Positions 1 to 9,400 of a DNA stretch of 64,000 bases are shown here, in pieces. Source of the stretch: Nymphaea colorata (lineage: Eukaryota; Streptophyta; Magnoliopsida; Nymphaeales; Nymphaeaceae); the NCBI RefSeq assembly GCF_008831285.2, contig NC_045144.1, positions 5,264,268 through 5,328,267 of the forward strand, in the 5' to 3' direction. The translations under genes were made by a program, and so were the position numbers. Each line of letters begins with the position of its first letter. The stretch's first letter is position 1. A model generated the notes under the pieces. It had not been told where the DNA came from and ran no database searches. It saw nothing but the letters and a program-made list of their open reading frames with translations.

Positions 1-15
1 GGCAAACAAAACAGA

Positions 16-19
<4 letters not shown>

Positions 20-51
<32 letters not shown>
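20..51. repeat. (GA)n microsatellite, 30 bp
   Basis: About 15 uninterrupted GA units. The equivalent tract in the second R1 copy (39724-39769) is about 46 bp, and the inverted copy at 9092-9113 is a CT tract of about 22 bp. The length varies although the flanks are nearly identical. Confidence 0.95.
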
Positions 52-52
<1 letters not shown>

Positions 53-899
53 CTTGCCTGCCTGCTGCGAGTGGGCATCCCGATGACCAAAATGCCGCCA
101 CAGATCTTCCCATCGTTTACAGCAGAAGCATCGCCCTCCGATGGTGATATTCTTTTCTCTGTAATCAACAATGCTGAGTGGTCTCGCTCTCCTGCCAGTG
201 TCCCTTCCACCTACTTAATATGGTGACCCATCGCAACATTTATTTTAAGAAAAAGAAAAAAGAAATTTTGTTCGTTGGAAAGGGGAAGAAAAACTACTCT
301 GCCCTTCATTTATTTAGAAGGTTGTCATACCCTTATGATTTCCTGTTTTCTTATGTTCAAAATCATATTCGTATTGTTAAATTTGAATTTTAAAAATATT
401 CAGATGAGGTATTTGTTCAAACTGCTTTGAAAAATCGGATATTAAGAAAAATGTCAACATCCAATCAAATTGGTTTCAGTTTTACATAAGTATTCGATCC
501 AATTCAGACTCCACGTTAAATAAATCTTGTATTTTTCAATATTCATATCATTTGATAGCTGGCCCTTAATATGTCACAATGGGATTTTATGTATTTAAAA
601 GTTAGATTCCGATGTGGGTGTAAAAACAGAAGTCTGATTTGGATCAAATTTGGATTGTGAATTTAAAAGGTCCAAAAACAATTACACCTAATTCAAATTT
701 GTTCTGTTGAAACATACATTCATACCTGGCTCGATGACCTTTCTAAACCAAGCTCAAACCTGTTTTCTCCTCATTTTAATATAAACCTAAAACCGGTTCC
801 AAATACAAATTCAAATCTAAACTTGAATCACCAACATTAAACTCCAAACTGCCATTATCTATACCCTATAGCCGAATTCAAACTTTGTAAAACAGGTAA

Positions 900-2316
900 G
901 GGGTGCCGTGTAAAATTTAGTTGGACGGTAGTCAAATAGGAAAGGGTGGCGGCATAAAATTTATTTTAAATCATGTTTGGCCAGTTTATAAACCATGTAG
1001 GTACAAGGTAAAATATTTAATGGGATCTTTCCAAGTTTCACGTGGATCTGGATCAACTCATACCCAAGCAATTATAGACTTTCGTAAAACCTTAATTGGT
1101 TGTTTCACAATGAAAATGGCGTAAGCGTGTTTTCATATTTTAGAAAGATCAGATCATAATATTGGCTGGATCAAGAATTTTACATTGGAACTTAATAATT
1201 GGAGGAGTATTTCATCTTTATTCAGAATAGACCCAAAACTTCCACCCCCATTAACAATGAAAAGTCTAGACCAATGTCACAAAAAACATGTTTTTTCGAA
1301 AAAACGTAAAAACACAAGATAAATTAAATTAGTGCTTAAAACTTTTAAAAAATATGTTTTTGAAAAAAAACATTAAAAGGGAAAAAAAAAATTTAACGGT
1401 TTTTCGTGGGGTGTTTTTCACTTTTTTCATTTTTAATGCCAAATAGTTGTTTTTTTATTTTTTATTTTTTATTTGTTGCAAATCTACTTGCCTTTTGATG
1501 TTTGTGCTATTATTTTCTCACTTATTTTATGTTTTTTAATTTTTTAAAATTTATTGTATATTTCTCGTTTTTTTTTTAAGTTCGCCAAATTTTAACGAGA
1601 AAAACCTCGCTATTTAGAACTCCAAAACGTTATTTGTGACTATGATCTAGACCAATCTTATTATAATTGGCTTGAGTGGGCCTCCATGAGCAGATCCAAA
1701 TTGAATTTCGCTGTAACCAGTTCAACTCAATGAAAAATTAAAGAATGGAATATACTGTTTTCCTTAAGTTGTTGTCCATATTTTGATAAAAAGACAAGAC
1801 ATTGTTTGATGGGTGCCATATTTCTTTATTCATTTGCTTAGAATCCTTTGGTCTTCAAATGAGAAGTGAGAGGATTTTGTAAGGTCGTGTGTCTTGGAAC
1901 TCTTTAGAATGACAATGAACACCACCAATATTCCATACATTGTTGTTCCATACGTTCAAAAACTATGCCCCACAGTTGTAAGGAGCAGTAAGCAGCTCAC
2001 CAACGTCAGCTGCCCAAAATGAAACATATAATTATTAATCATAAAACATTGATTTTCCTGTTAAAAGAAAGCATGAAATCCTTCTAAATCTTGTTTGAAG
2101 GCACCTCGACCACAGCACATTTATTCTTTTAGTATGAAGGGAAGTTACCATCAGGCAACACATATTTCAAATAAATCTTGCCATGGGACAGAGCCGCCCT
2201 AATTCGAAGTTGGGCACGGTGGCCTGCTGTCTAGCTTTTTGTCAATGTTTGGCCCTTGGTTTGGCTCCGAATCGGACGGGCCCGATGCCCACGCCTACCC
2301 ATAGCTACATGTAGTA
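900..2316. other. AT-rich spacer of R1, no gene seen
   Basis: Upstream flank of Harbinger copy 1. It has long poly-A/poly-T runs around 1290-1580 and no open frame with recognisable content. Only its start, up to about 1025, is shared with inverted block C (8166-9110); the rest is shared only with the second R1 copy. Confidence 0.7.
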
Positions 2317-2319
2317 TTA

Positions 2320-2345
2320 GGCCCCGTTTGATAGGCGGGGTAAAC
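2320..2345 (+). repeat. Left terminal inverted repeat of Harbinger copy 1
   Basis: It pairs with 7545-7570 and begins GGCCCCGTTTGAT directly after the TTA target duplication. The G-rich start followed by CCGTTTG is usual for plant PIF/Harbinger and Tourist-type ends. Confidence 0.9.
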
Positions 2346-2466
2346 TGAGAGGAGCGGTTGAAAAATGTATGGGTGGGTGAAATTTCATCCACCCGACTGA
2401 AACGTAACAAACAGGGTGAAAGTTCACCTGTTTGACGTAAATGGGAGCGGGTGAAGTTTCACCCGC

Positions 2467-2540
2467 TTGACATGTTTGCTTTTTCACCCCTCTTCCTCCC
2501 ACTCAACATGTTTGCTTTTTCACCCCTCTTCCTCCCTCCG
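2467..2540 (+). repeat. Duplicated CT-rich unit in Harbinger 5' region
   Basis: Two adjacent units share the core ACATGTTTGC followed by a TTTTTCACCCCTCTTCCTCCC-like run, at about 2470-2501 and 2507-2538. The open frames across this low-complexity stretch look fortuitous. The likely role is untranslated leader or promoter of the element's genes. Confidence 0.6.
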
Positions 2541-3972
2541 CAGCTCCTCCTCCCTCGCCGTCACCTTCTCACCGTCGCACCAGAGGCATATGCCGGTTCC
2601 CTTTCTCTCTTGCTCACCGCTTCCCTGGTTCGCCAACGCCACAGTCGCCGCTCTCAAGTAACGGTTTCTCCATACTTCTCGCTCTGTCCCTTTCAGAAAC
2701 GCCCAAATCGATTTTTTCTCTGTTTTTACACATTGCTGTCGTTGTCTCCCTTTCTCTCTTGTTGTTGCTTCTATTGCTCTCATTGCCTGTAGATTCCATA
2801 GTTTATTAGCTTTTGAATGCCATGTTCGCTTCATTGCCATGATGTCTCGCCTCCTTGAACTGTTGTTGCTCCCCCTCCTCCTTCATTTCTTATGCTGAAC
2901 TTCAGTTTCTTTCTTATTCTGGTTTTGTTTCGTCGCCGTCAATGGGTTCACTAGACCACTATTCGTGAGGATTAACTTCTTTCATTTGCAAATAATGCAC
3001 TTTCACATGCAATGCTAGATGAGATGCCATTGGTCTCCGTTATTGAACTGTGAGCTATAAGATTTTGCCAGGTTCACTCCAATGCGATCTTCTTCTAAAT
3101 GAATATATTTTATGTTTTCGAGATTATGGAAGCTTAGTTGGGTCTTCGATGCGAACCTCACTGTCTTCCAGTCATAGTATTGTCATCTCTTCTTATTGTT
3201 GTTAATAGAATGGACTATAGTTAATCAGGCCTTGCATTTGATATGTGTGTTTATTCTCTTGTGATCTATTTATTTTTAATGAGTATGTTCATTTTTCTAT
3301 CGTCAAGATATATTTTGCAATGCCTTATGCCTTGCTGACTTACGCTTCAAATTTCTGAAACCAGACCTCCCGTGAATGAGGTTTTACAGAGAGGAAGCCA
3401 GCCCCCAACTTATCTTTTTCCACTTACCCGTCACAGAGCTACACCAGCGGTATGCCCACCTACCCTTTGTGCTTGGAGAAGTGCTCGATGATTTAATTAC
3501 CCAATATTCATTGTAAAGTGTGAATTCTTTTATTCTGTGTCTTTTTCCTATTGAAATTACTACTTATTTTGTTATGTTATGTGCGCCTACTGAAGAAAAT
3601 TATGGTATCCTTTTCATCTGTCCTATATTGTCCTTTTGTTGACAGAAAATCATTTGAACTAAGACCTCCATGCCTTCTGCACCCACATGTACTAGGATAT
3701 TGATTTGGTTAACTTGGTTGATGTTGTCCGTACTTGCTAAACTCTTGTTTGCCCTACTACTTTCAAGATGCCCAAGTTTCTCTTTTTTCCCGTTAATCCC
3801 ATTAATAAGTATAAGCTGCAACGAGCAAATGGTTACATTTCATACTTCATTTGGAATTAGAATGAAAAATTGAAAATCTTAATTCTAGTTTCATTTTGTG
3901 TCCATCATTTATGTTTCTCAGCCTGCTATGTGATGCTCATGAATTCTACAAGTTTTTGGTGAAAACCTTACC

Positions 3973-4956
3973 ATGGAAGACAACGGTCCTTCAAGGGAAA
4001 ACCTCACATGGACTGAACCACAAATAGATTACTTAGTACAGCTTCTTGTGGAGTAGTCACGCATGCCTGGCATGAAATCTGGTGGAGGTTTGAAGCATAA
4101 AGCATACATAACTATTAAAAAAAACATGATGGAAAGATTCAGTCCTCAATTCACTAAAGACAGAATAAAAAACAAATTGAAGCATTTCAAACCCAACTTG
4201 ACAGTGATGAAGGAAATATTGAATACAAGTGGGTTTGGCTACAACCCAATTAACAAATGTATTGAGGTCGACCCCCAAGTATGGAATGACTACATTGAGG
4301 TAAATTATACAATTCACACTGTTAGGTTTTGTCTCACATGTCTTTGCTTGTGCCATATATGAACGCATGATTTTTTTCAAAAATATCTAAATAGGAAAAA
4401 GTACAGAGGGCCAAAACTATGGAGATACTATGATGAGTTCGCCAAGATATATGGCAAATCTCATGCAACTGGGAAAGATGCAGTCACATTGAACAGCATT
4501 CTACATCATGACAATGAACCACTCCCATGTACACCTGGATCTCAGACAACTCCTTTGTACATGCAGAATGATAGTGAACAATCATTCACACGAATGCTTA
4601 ATGATGATAGTCCCCTACAATCGCCAGTACCTCCAACTCCTACAACTGAAAATCCGACAAATAATACAACTACACATAGGTCAAAAAGGAACAGGTCAAC
4701 CAACGATGATGTATATTACAATTTGCTGAACGGTATAGCTCACAGTGTGGACACCCTCGCCAGTACTTGTAGAGGGTTTCAATATGTCAAATGTTGTGTA
4801 ATTTTACAAGAGATGGTGGACAGTGGGCTCCTAGATAGTCATACGAGATTGTTGAGTATGGACTTGTTAGCAGAGGGCACCAATTCCATGATCTTTGTCA
4901 ACGTTCCACCTTCAGACCGGCTGACATGGTTGTCGTGTAGACTTGGTGATTCGTAG
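3973..4956 (+). pseudogene. Harbinger ORF1, Myb/SANT-like DNA-binding protein, nonsense codon
   Basis: Exon 1 starts at the ATG at 3973 (MEDNGPSRENLTWTEPQID). A Trp-led helix is followed by the SxMPGMKSGGG and KDRIKNKLKHFKP stretches typical of the Myb/SANT-like domain of plant PIF ORF1 proteins. The donor is at 4300 (GAG/GTAAAT). The second exon begins near 4395-4402 and includes LWRYYDEFAKIYGKSHATG, another family hallmark, then a Ser/Thr/Pro-rich middle and a basic RSKRNRS patch, ending at 4956. In this family ORF1 helps the transposase bind the element ends. An in-frame TAG at 4054-4056, where CAG (Gln) would be expected, cuts the protein after about 27 residues. The second copy has the same stop. 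A short product could restart at the Met at 4063. Confidence 0.85.
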
Positions 4957-5201
4957 GTAAGATCCCCTTCTTTTATGTAGAATTATTTGTATAATTCGTG
5001 TCATGAAAAACATTTGTTGTGTGTTTTTTTTATAATTCCATGATTTTCGATTATGTCTGAAATTGTTGTTGTTCATGCAATACGTTTTTGTTTTTTATCT
5101 AGATCTCGTCATGCAATTTGTTCTTGTTGTTGTGCTGAAACATACGTTGAAAATTATGTTATTCAATAAAGTACTTTATATGTACATGCAGTTTAGTCGA
5201 A

Positions 5202-6478
5202 ATGATTGATCTTGACATGTTCGATGACGACGATGAACGAGTGCTTTTCATTATTCGGCTAGTTTTTGTCTTCGTCTACTTTTGGTTAAAAGACCAACCA
5301 TCATCTAGGAGGATTGTTCATCCATTTCGAGATGCTGGTGCATCTTTTGTCCAACTTTTGTTTTACGGTCATCCTAGAAATTGTTTGGACTTACTTCATA
5401 TGGAAGGCCATACATATATGAGATTGTGTAACATTCTAAGGGATAGAAATTTGTTGGAGGATGCTCGTGACATTACGGTAGAAGAACAAGTAGCTATGTT
5501 GCTTTTGACAATTGGACATAATGAACAGAATCGTACCATTCAAAATGCGTTTCAACATTCCGGACAAACAATAAATAAATATGTCAGCCTAGTCCTACGA
5601 GCGATATGTATACTGGGTAAGGATTACGTTCGGCGGCCCAATGATGAGATGCCAGCACATATTCAACAATCTAAACAATTCTTTCCATATTTTCAGGTAA
5701 TTTCATCATCGTAAACTCAACATGACACATACAACATGACTAACTACAACATGACTAACTAGTTGCTTTGTCATATATAATTGTTTAGGGGCAATCAATG
5801 GCACCCATATACCTGCATGGGTCTCAGCTTCAGATCAAGCAAGGTTTCGCAATAGAAAATGATTCATTTCTCAAAACGTCATGGCTATAGTCGGATTCGA
5901 CACTCGATTCCACTATGTTTTGGTTGTATGGGAAGGAAGTGCAACAGACTCAAGAGTATTGTATAACGCACTTGATCATGACACGGACCCGTTTGTTGTC
6001 CTAGAAGGTAAGTAGTTCCACCAACCAATTCACTCTTTTATTAAAAAGCATGTATCAATGTATAAATAAATTGTGTTCAATTGTAGGCAAATATTATCTT
6101 GCTGATGGGGGGTATCCAAACATTGTCGGTTTGTTAACACCTTATCGAGGGCATCGTTATCATATGTCTGAGTTTAACACTCGGGGTGCACGCTCACCTA
6201 AAACTGAAGAAGAATTATTCAACCATAGGCATTCATCACTCCGAAATATAGTAGAAAGAACTTTCGGCATGTTGAAATGTCGTTTTCCAATATTAAAAAT
6301 GCAAGTCCAGTATTCATTCAAAAAACAAGCTCAAATCGTTCTTGCTACATGTGTATTGCACAACTTCATAATTGAACACAATCCAAACGCTGAGCAATTT
6401 GATGATGAAGATGCACCTTCAAATGATAACTTTGTCTTAAGCGAACCTGAAATATCAAGCCAAACACATCAGCGATGA
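5202..6478 (+). pseudogene. HARBI1-type DDE transposase, inactive copy 1
   Basis: Three exon segments. 5202-5696 encodes the N-terminal HTH-like part, with RDITVEEQVAMLLLTIGHNE and FQHSGQTINKYV as family signatures. About 5789-6007 encodes the first DDE block. 6087-6478 encodes LADGGYPN, the NHRHSSLRNIVERTFG helix and the CVLHNFIIEHN end. The junction at 6007/6087 is a clean phase-1 GT/AG intron. At the first intron the simple GT/AG choice does not join the frames, so that border is uncertain. The first catalytic Asp (usually AIDGTH) is Asn here (AAT, 5797-5799). A TGA at 5860-5862 replaces the Gly after NRK. The second Asp and the Glu are kept. Family knowledge: HARBI1 enzymes cut at the TIRs and make 3-bp TTA/TAA duplications. 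Confidence 0.9.
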
Positions 6479-6608
6479 AGCAACAATGCTATGGGAGCAG
6501 CTATATCATCTTAAATGTTTACAGATTATCAAGTGAATAGTAAGTTTGTTTATAAATGTTCACAATTTGTTTAGTTTGATTGTTTGACATTTGTTTTGTT
6601 TTGAATAG

Positions 6609-6930
6609 GACAACGAAGGTGACGCCTCGCCAAAAGTACTATGTGGTTTTCAAAGATCGTGAGCGAGACATATATGACAGTTGGGAGCGGTGCCAACCAT
6701 TAGTCTATCGGTACAAGGGTGCCATCTTCAAATCGTTTGATTCATTGAAAGTAGCTGAGTATCTCATGTATGAGTATGTCCACAACAAGTATGATGTGCA
6801 AGTATGTAGGCCTCCACTCATTGAAGATGACATCGCAGATGAAGATATAGAAGACACGAAGTTTGAAGAACGGAAGTGCAGCTACAAATGTTGGATAACT
6901 TCTTTTGCAATTGCATGTTTTCTTTGTTAG
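6609..6930 (+). CDS. Harbinger accessory ORF3, RNase H1 N-terminal (hybrid-binding) domain protein
   Basis: An open frame follows an acceptor AG at 6607-6608 and runs to TAG at 6930. Near its start it reads PRQKYYVVFKDRERDIYDSW, then ERCQ, LVYRY, KGAIFKSFDS. This is the compact fold signature of the N-terminal domain of eukaryotic RNase H1, also known as the caulimovirus viroplasmin-type domain: YYVV, IY..W, C...V..Y.GA.FKSF. In RNase H1 that domain binds RNA/DNA hybrids or dsRNA. No RNase H catalytic domain follows; the tail is acidic (EDDIADEDIED), then Cys-rich and hydrophobic. A donor-like GTAAGT at 6540 suggests an upstream exon, but no choice gives a clean start, so the 5' end is unresolved. 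The second element keeps this frame open. It lies 130 bp after the transposase stop. Confidence 0.7.
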
Positions 6931-7161
6931 ATATGTACTCATTAAACTTCTGTTTTTCTGGATAGTAGGGAATACATCCTTTTGTGGATGGATTTGTACT
7001 CATTAAACTTATGTGGACATGTACTTTTGTGGGTACAACTTTGTTATTGTTGTAAATTTTATTTCAACAACTACATTGCACTGTTGGATGTCATGGTTTT
7101 AACTCTGTTTTTTTTTAAACATAAATGTGTTGTCAGTACCCTGTGCATCTTGTTGTTGTCT

Positions 7162-7299
7162 GGATGGTAGAGAATACACCCTCAACATTTTGTTCTTGTC
7201 ATTTTTTGGATGGTAGGGAATACACCCTCAACATTTTGTTCTTATTGTTTTCTGGATGGTAGGGAATACACCCTAAACATTTTGTTGTTTTGGAAGATC
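7162..7299 (+). repeat. 46-bp tandem repeat, three units
   Basis: Units start at 7162, 7208 and 7254. Each begins GGATGGTAG(A/G)GAATACACCCT and continues with AACATTTTGTT. A partial relative starts near 6959 (GGATAGTAGGGAATACATCC). The array lies between ORF3 and the right end of the Harbinger element and is conserved in the other copy. Confidence 0.85.
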
Positions 7300-7344
7300 A
7301 TCTTCCAATTTCTTCCCTAGTCAGATTTGGAGAGGAGAAGACAC

Positions 7345-7480
7345 AAAAAAAACAACATTTACCACGTTAAATTTTTCTTGTGCATCAAATTGGGTTAAAT
7401 TTACCACGTTAAATTCTTCTTGTGCATCAAACATGGTTAAATTTATTACGGTAAATTCTTTCCGCCCATCAAACAGGGCC
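7345..7480 (+). repeat. Subterminal repeats of Harbinger right end
   Basis: Three or more iterations of TTTACCACGTTAAATT followed by CTTGTGCATCAAA, grading into TTTACCGCG and TTTCACCCGCCCATCAAA at the terminus. Repeated subterminal motifs of this kind are candidate ORF1/transposase binding sites; that role is inferred. Confidence 0.65.
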
Positions 7481-7544
7481 TCAGATTGGAAGAGGGAGAA
7501 ATTTCATCCTGTAATTTTTTCCCATGGTAAATTTACCGCGTTAA

Positions 7545-7570
7545 GTTTCACCCGCCCATCAAACGGGCCC
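7545..7570 (-). repeat. Right terminal inverted repeat of Harbinger copy 1
   Basis: It ends CATCAAACGGGCCC and is followed by TTA. It is the inverse of 2320-2345 with two mismatches in the outer 20 bases. Confidence 0.9.
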
Positions 7571-7573
7571 TTA

Positions 7574-7959
7574 AGTTCGACGCACAAATTTATCAAGTTA
7601 GAGAGTTTATTTTTTTAAATACCAAAAAAGTTTAAAAATGAACAAAATTCAATATGTTTATCTTTCTAATTTAAGTTTCAAATTGTCAAGCATCATTTTG
7701 TAATTGGGTATGGCCCAATCTATTTATATATGGATATTTTGTGGATGGAAAACATTGACTTTTCACATAAAATAACAAAAAAAAACTGTGGCAATTAATG
7801 TCAAAAACTAAAAGGAAGAAATGTATCGGCGATATGTTTTCATGCTGAATCTGCTTCGATAGGATCTCATCACTGTCTTCCATAAGAAAGATCCCGCGAA
7901 GTAGAAGTAACCCATAAAGATTCCAATCACACAAGTGGCTAAGTCAGTCTATTTCTCAT
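7574..7959. other. AT-rich spacer, no gene seen
   Basis: Sequence between the Harbinger right end and the CACTA-like subterminal region. Short open frames exist on the minus strand but show no domain signature. It is identical in kind to 47281-47700 in the second R1 copy. Confidence 0.6.
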
Positions 7960-8168
7960 GGATGGGGGAGGTGAAAATGAGAAAAAAAAAGTCTTAACGG
8001 TTCGATATTAGATACACCTAACCTAAACTATGGGCCAGCTTAGACGGTCAATTCTGGCGATATATTAGCACCAGAGTAGTTTTCCACTAGCACTATAAAT
8101 ATTGTGCCATTTATAACAGCAGCGGCAGCTCGATCTTTGGTGCTACTAGTGCCGCTAGCGAAATGCCA
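7960..8168 (-). mobile_element. Truncated CACTA-like subterminal region
   Basis: It contains interleaved inverted motifs such as CTAGTGCCGCTAGCG, CCACTAGCACTATAAA and GGTGCTACTAGTG, a pattern usual for CACTA ends. In the second R1 copy the same sequence runs on to a TTTGTTGTAGTG terminus at 47932. Here it stops at 8168, where the inverted block joins, so the last 56 bp and the CACTA end are missing. Confidence 0.65.
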
Positions 8169-9091
8169 TTAAATATTTTACGTTGGACCTACATAGTTTA
8201 TAAACGGGCCAAACATGATTTAAAATAAAATTTTTATACCGCCACCCTTTCCTATTTGACTACTGTCGAATTAAATTTTGCACCACAACCCTTACCTGTT
8301 TTACAAAGTTTGAATTCAGATATATGGTATAGGTAATGGCAGTTTGAGGTTTAATGTTAGTGATTCAAGTTTAGATTTGAATTTGTATTTGGAACCGGTT
8401 TTAGGTTTATATTAAAATGAGGAGAAAACAGGTTTGAGCTTGGTTTAGAAAGGTCATCGAGGCAAGTATGAATGTATGTTTCAACAGAACAAATTTGAAT
8501 TATTGTTTTTGGACCTTTTAAATTCACAATCCAAATTTGATCCAAATGAGACTTCTCTTTTTACACCCACATCCGAATCTAACTTTTAAATACATAAAAT
8601 CCCATTGTGACATATTAAGGGCCAGCTTTCAAATGATATGAATATTGAATAATACAATATTTATTTAACGTGGAGTCTAAATTGGATCTAATACTTATGT
8701 AAAACTGTAACCAATTGGATGGTGGCTTTTTTTTCTTAATATGGGATTTTTCTCTGAATATTTTTAAAATTCAAATTTAAAGATACGTATATGATTTTGA
8801 ACATAGCAAAACAGAAAATCATAAGGGTATTACAACATTTTAAGGGCAGAGTAGTTTTTCTTCCCCTTTTCAACGAACAAATTTTCTTTTTTCTTTTTTC
8901 TTTTTTTTAAATAAATGTTGCGATGGGTCACCATATTAAGTCGGTGGAAGCGTCCACTAGGAGGAGAGTCATTGTTGATTACAGACGAAAGAACATCACC
9001 ATCCGAGGGCGATGCTTATGCTGTAAAGGATGAGAAGATCTGTGGCGGCATTTTCGTGATCGGGATGCCCACTCGCAGCAGGCAGGCAAGA

Positions 9092-9113
9092 CTCTCTCTC
9101 TCTCTCTCTCTCT
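9092..9113. repeat. (CT)n microsatellite
   Basis: Eleven CT units, the inverted counterpart of the GA tracts at 20-51 and 39724-39769. Confidence 0.9.
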
Positions 9114-9123
9114 TGTTTCTGTT

Positions 9124-9400
9124 TTGTTTGCCATTGCCGGTGTGCCGAATTGAGGGGGGAAAGATTTATTCGGGTTCTTGATATCGTCATCTCTTTTTAT
9201 GTTTTGTTTGCCATCGCTGGTGTGCCGAATTGAGAGGGGAAAGATTTATACGGGTTCTTGGTATTTTCCTCTCTTGTTTCTGTCTTGTTTGCCATCGCCG
9301 GTGTGCCGAATTGAGGGGGGAAAGATTTATACGAGTTCTTGATTTCTTCATCTCTTGTTTCTGTTTTGTTTGCCATCGTCGGTTTGCGATGGCACACCGG
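9124..9400 (+). repeat. About 81-bp tandem repeat, three full units and a partial
   Basis: Each unit contains GTTTGCCATCGCCGGTGTG, CCGAATTGAG followed by a G-run, AAAGATTTATACGGGTTCTTG and a CTCTTGTTTCTGTTTT tail. Starts are near 9127, 9207, 9288 and 9368. The last unit is degenerate and folds back through CGATGGCACACCGGCGATGG. The homologous array at 39440-39725 has four units. Confidence 0.85.

Larger units (their letters stand above)
2320..7570 (+). mobile_element. PIF/Harbinger DNA transposon, copy 1 (5251 bp)
   Basis: The left end reads GGCCCCGTTTGATAGGCGGG and the reverse complement of the right end reads GGGCCCGTTTGATGGGCGGG, so about 18 of 20 terminal bases agree. A TTA triplet lies directly outside each end (2317-2319 and 7571-7573), the target duplication expected for PIF/Harbinger. 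Subterminal GTGAAA/TTTCACCC-type inverted motifs follow inside both ends. The element carries a Myb/SANT-like ORF1, a HARBI1-type transposase and a third small ORF, all on the + strand. ORF1 and the transposase are interrupted, so this copy could move only with enzyme supplied by another element. A matching copy lies at 42040-47277. Confidence 0.95.
1..8168 (+). repeat. Direct segmental duplication R1, copy 1
   Basis: This block matches 39704-47876 in the same orientation, about 99% identical by eye; the first 1.25 kb is almost free of substitutions apart from the GA-tract length. It includes a complete Harbinger element and its flanks. The match is cut by the left window edge, so the true repeat may extend further left. 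It ends abruptly at 8166-8168 inside a CACTA-like subterminal region, where inverted block C begins. Apart from the Harbinger genes I see no coding sequence in it: 52-900 and 900-2316 are AT-rich, with poly-A/T runs and stop codons in all frames. Confidence 0.93.

Noticed and set aside
2451-2840. Protein-coding frames in the CT-rich part of the Harbinger 5' region, on both strands
   Set aside because: Low-complexity composition, an internal duplication and overlapping frames on opposite strands; no domain. More likely leader or promoter sequence.
4057-4380. Minus-strand frame opposite Harbinger ORF1
   Set aside because: Shadow of the conserved + strand ORF1; it has no family signature and appears in both copies only because ORF1 does.
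7140-7300. CRISPR-like array of evenly spaced repeats
   Set aside because: Adjacent units with no unique spacers, inside a plant transposon; a plain 46-bp tandem repeat.
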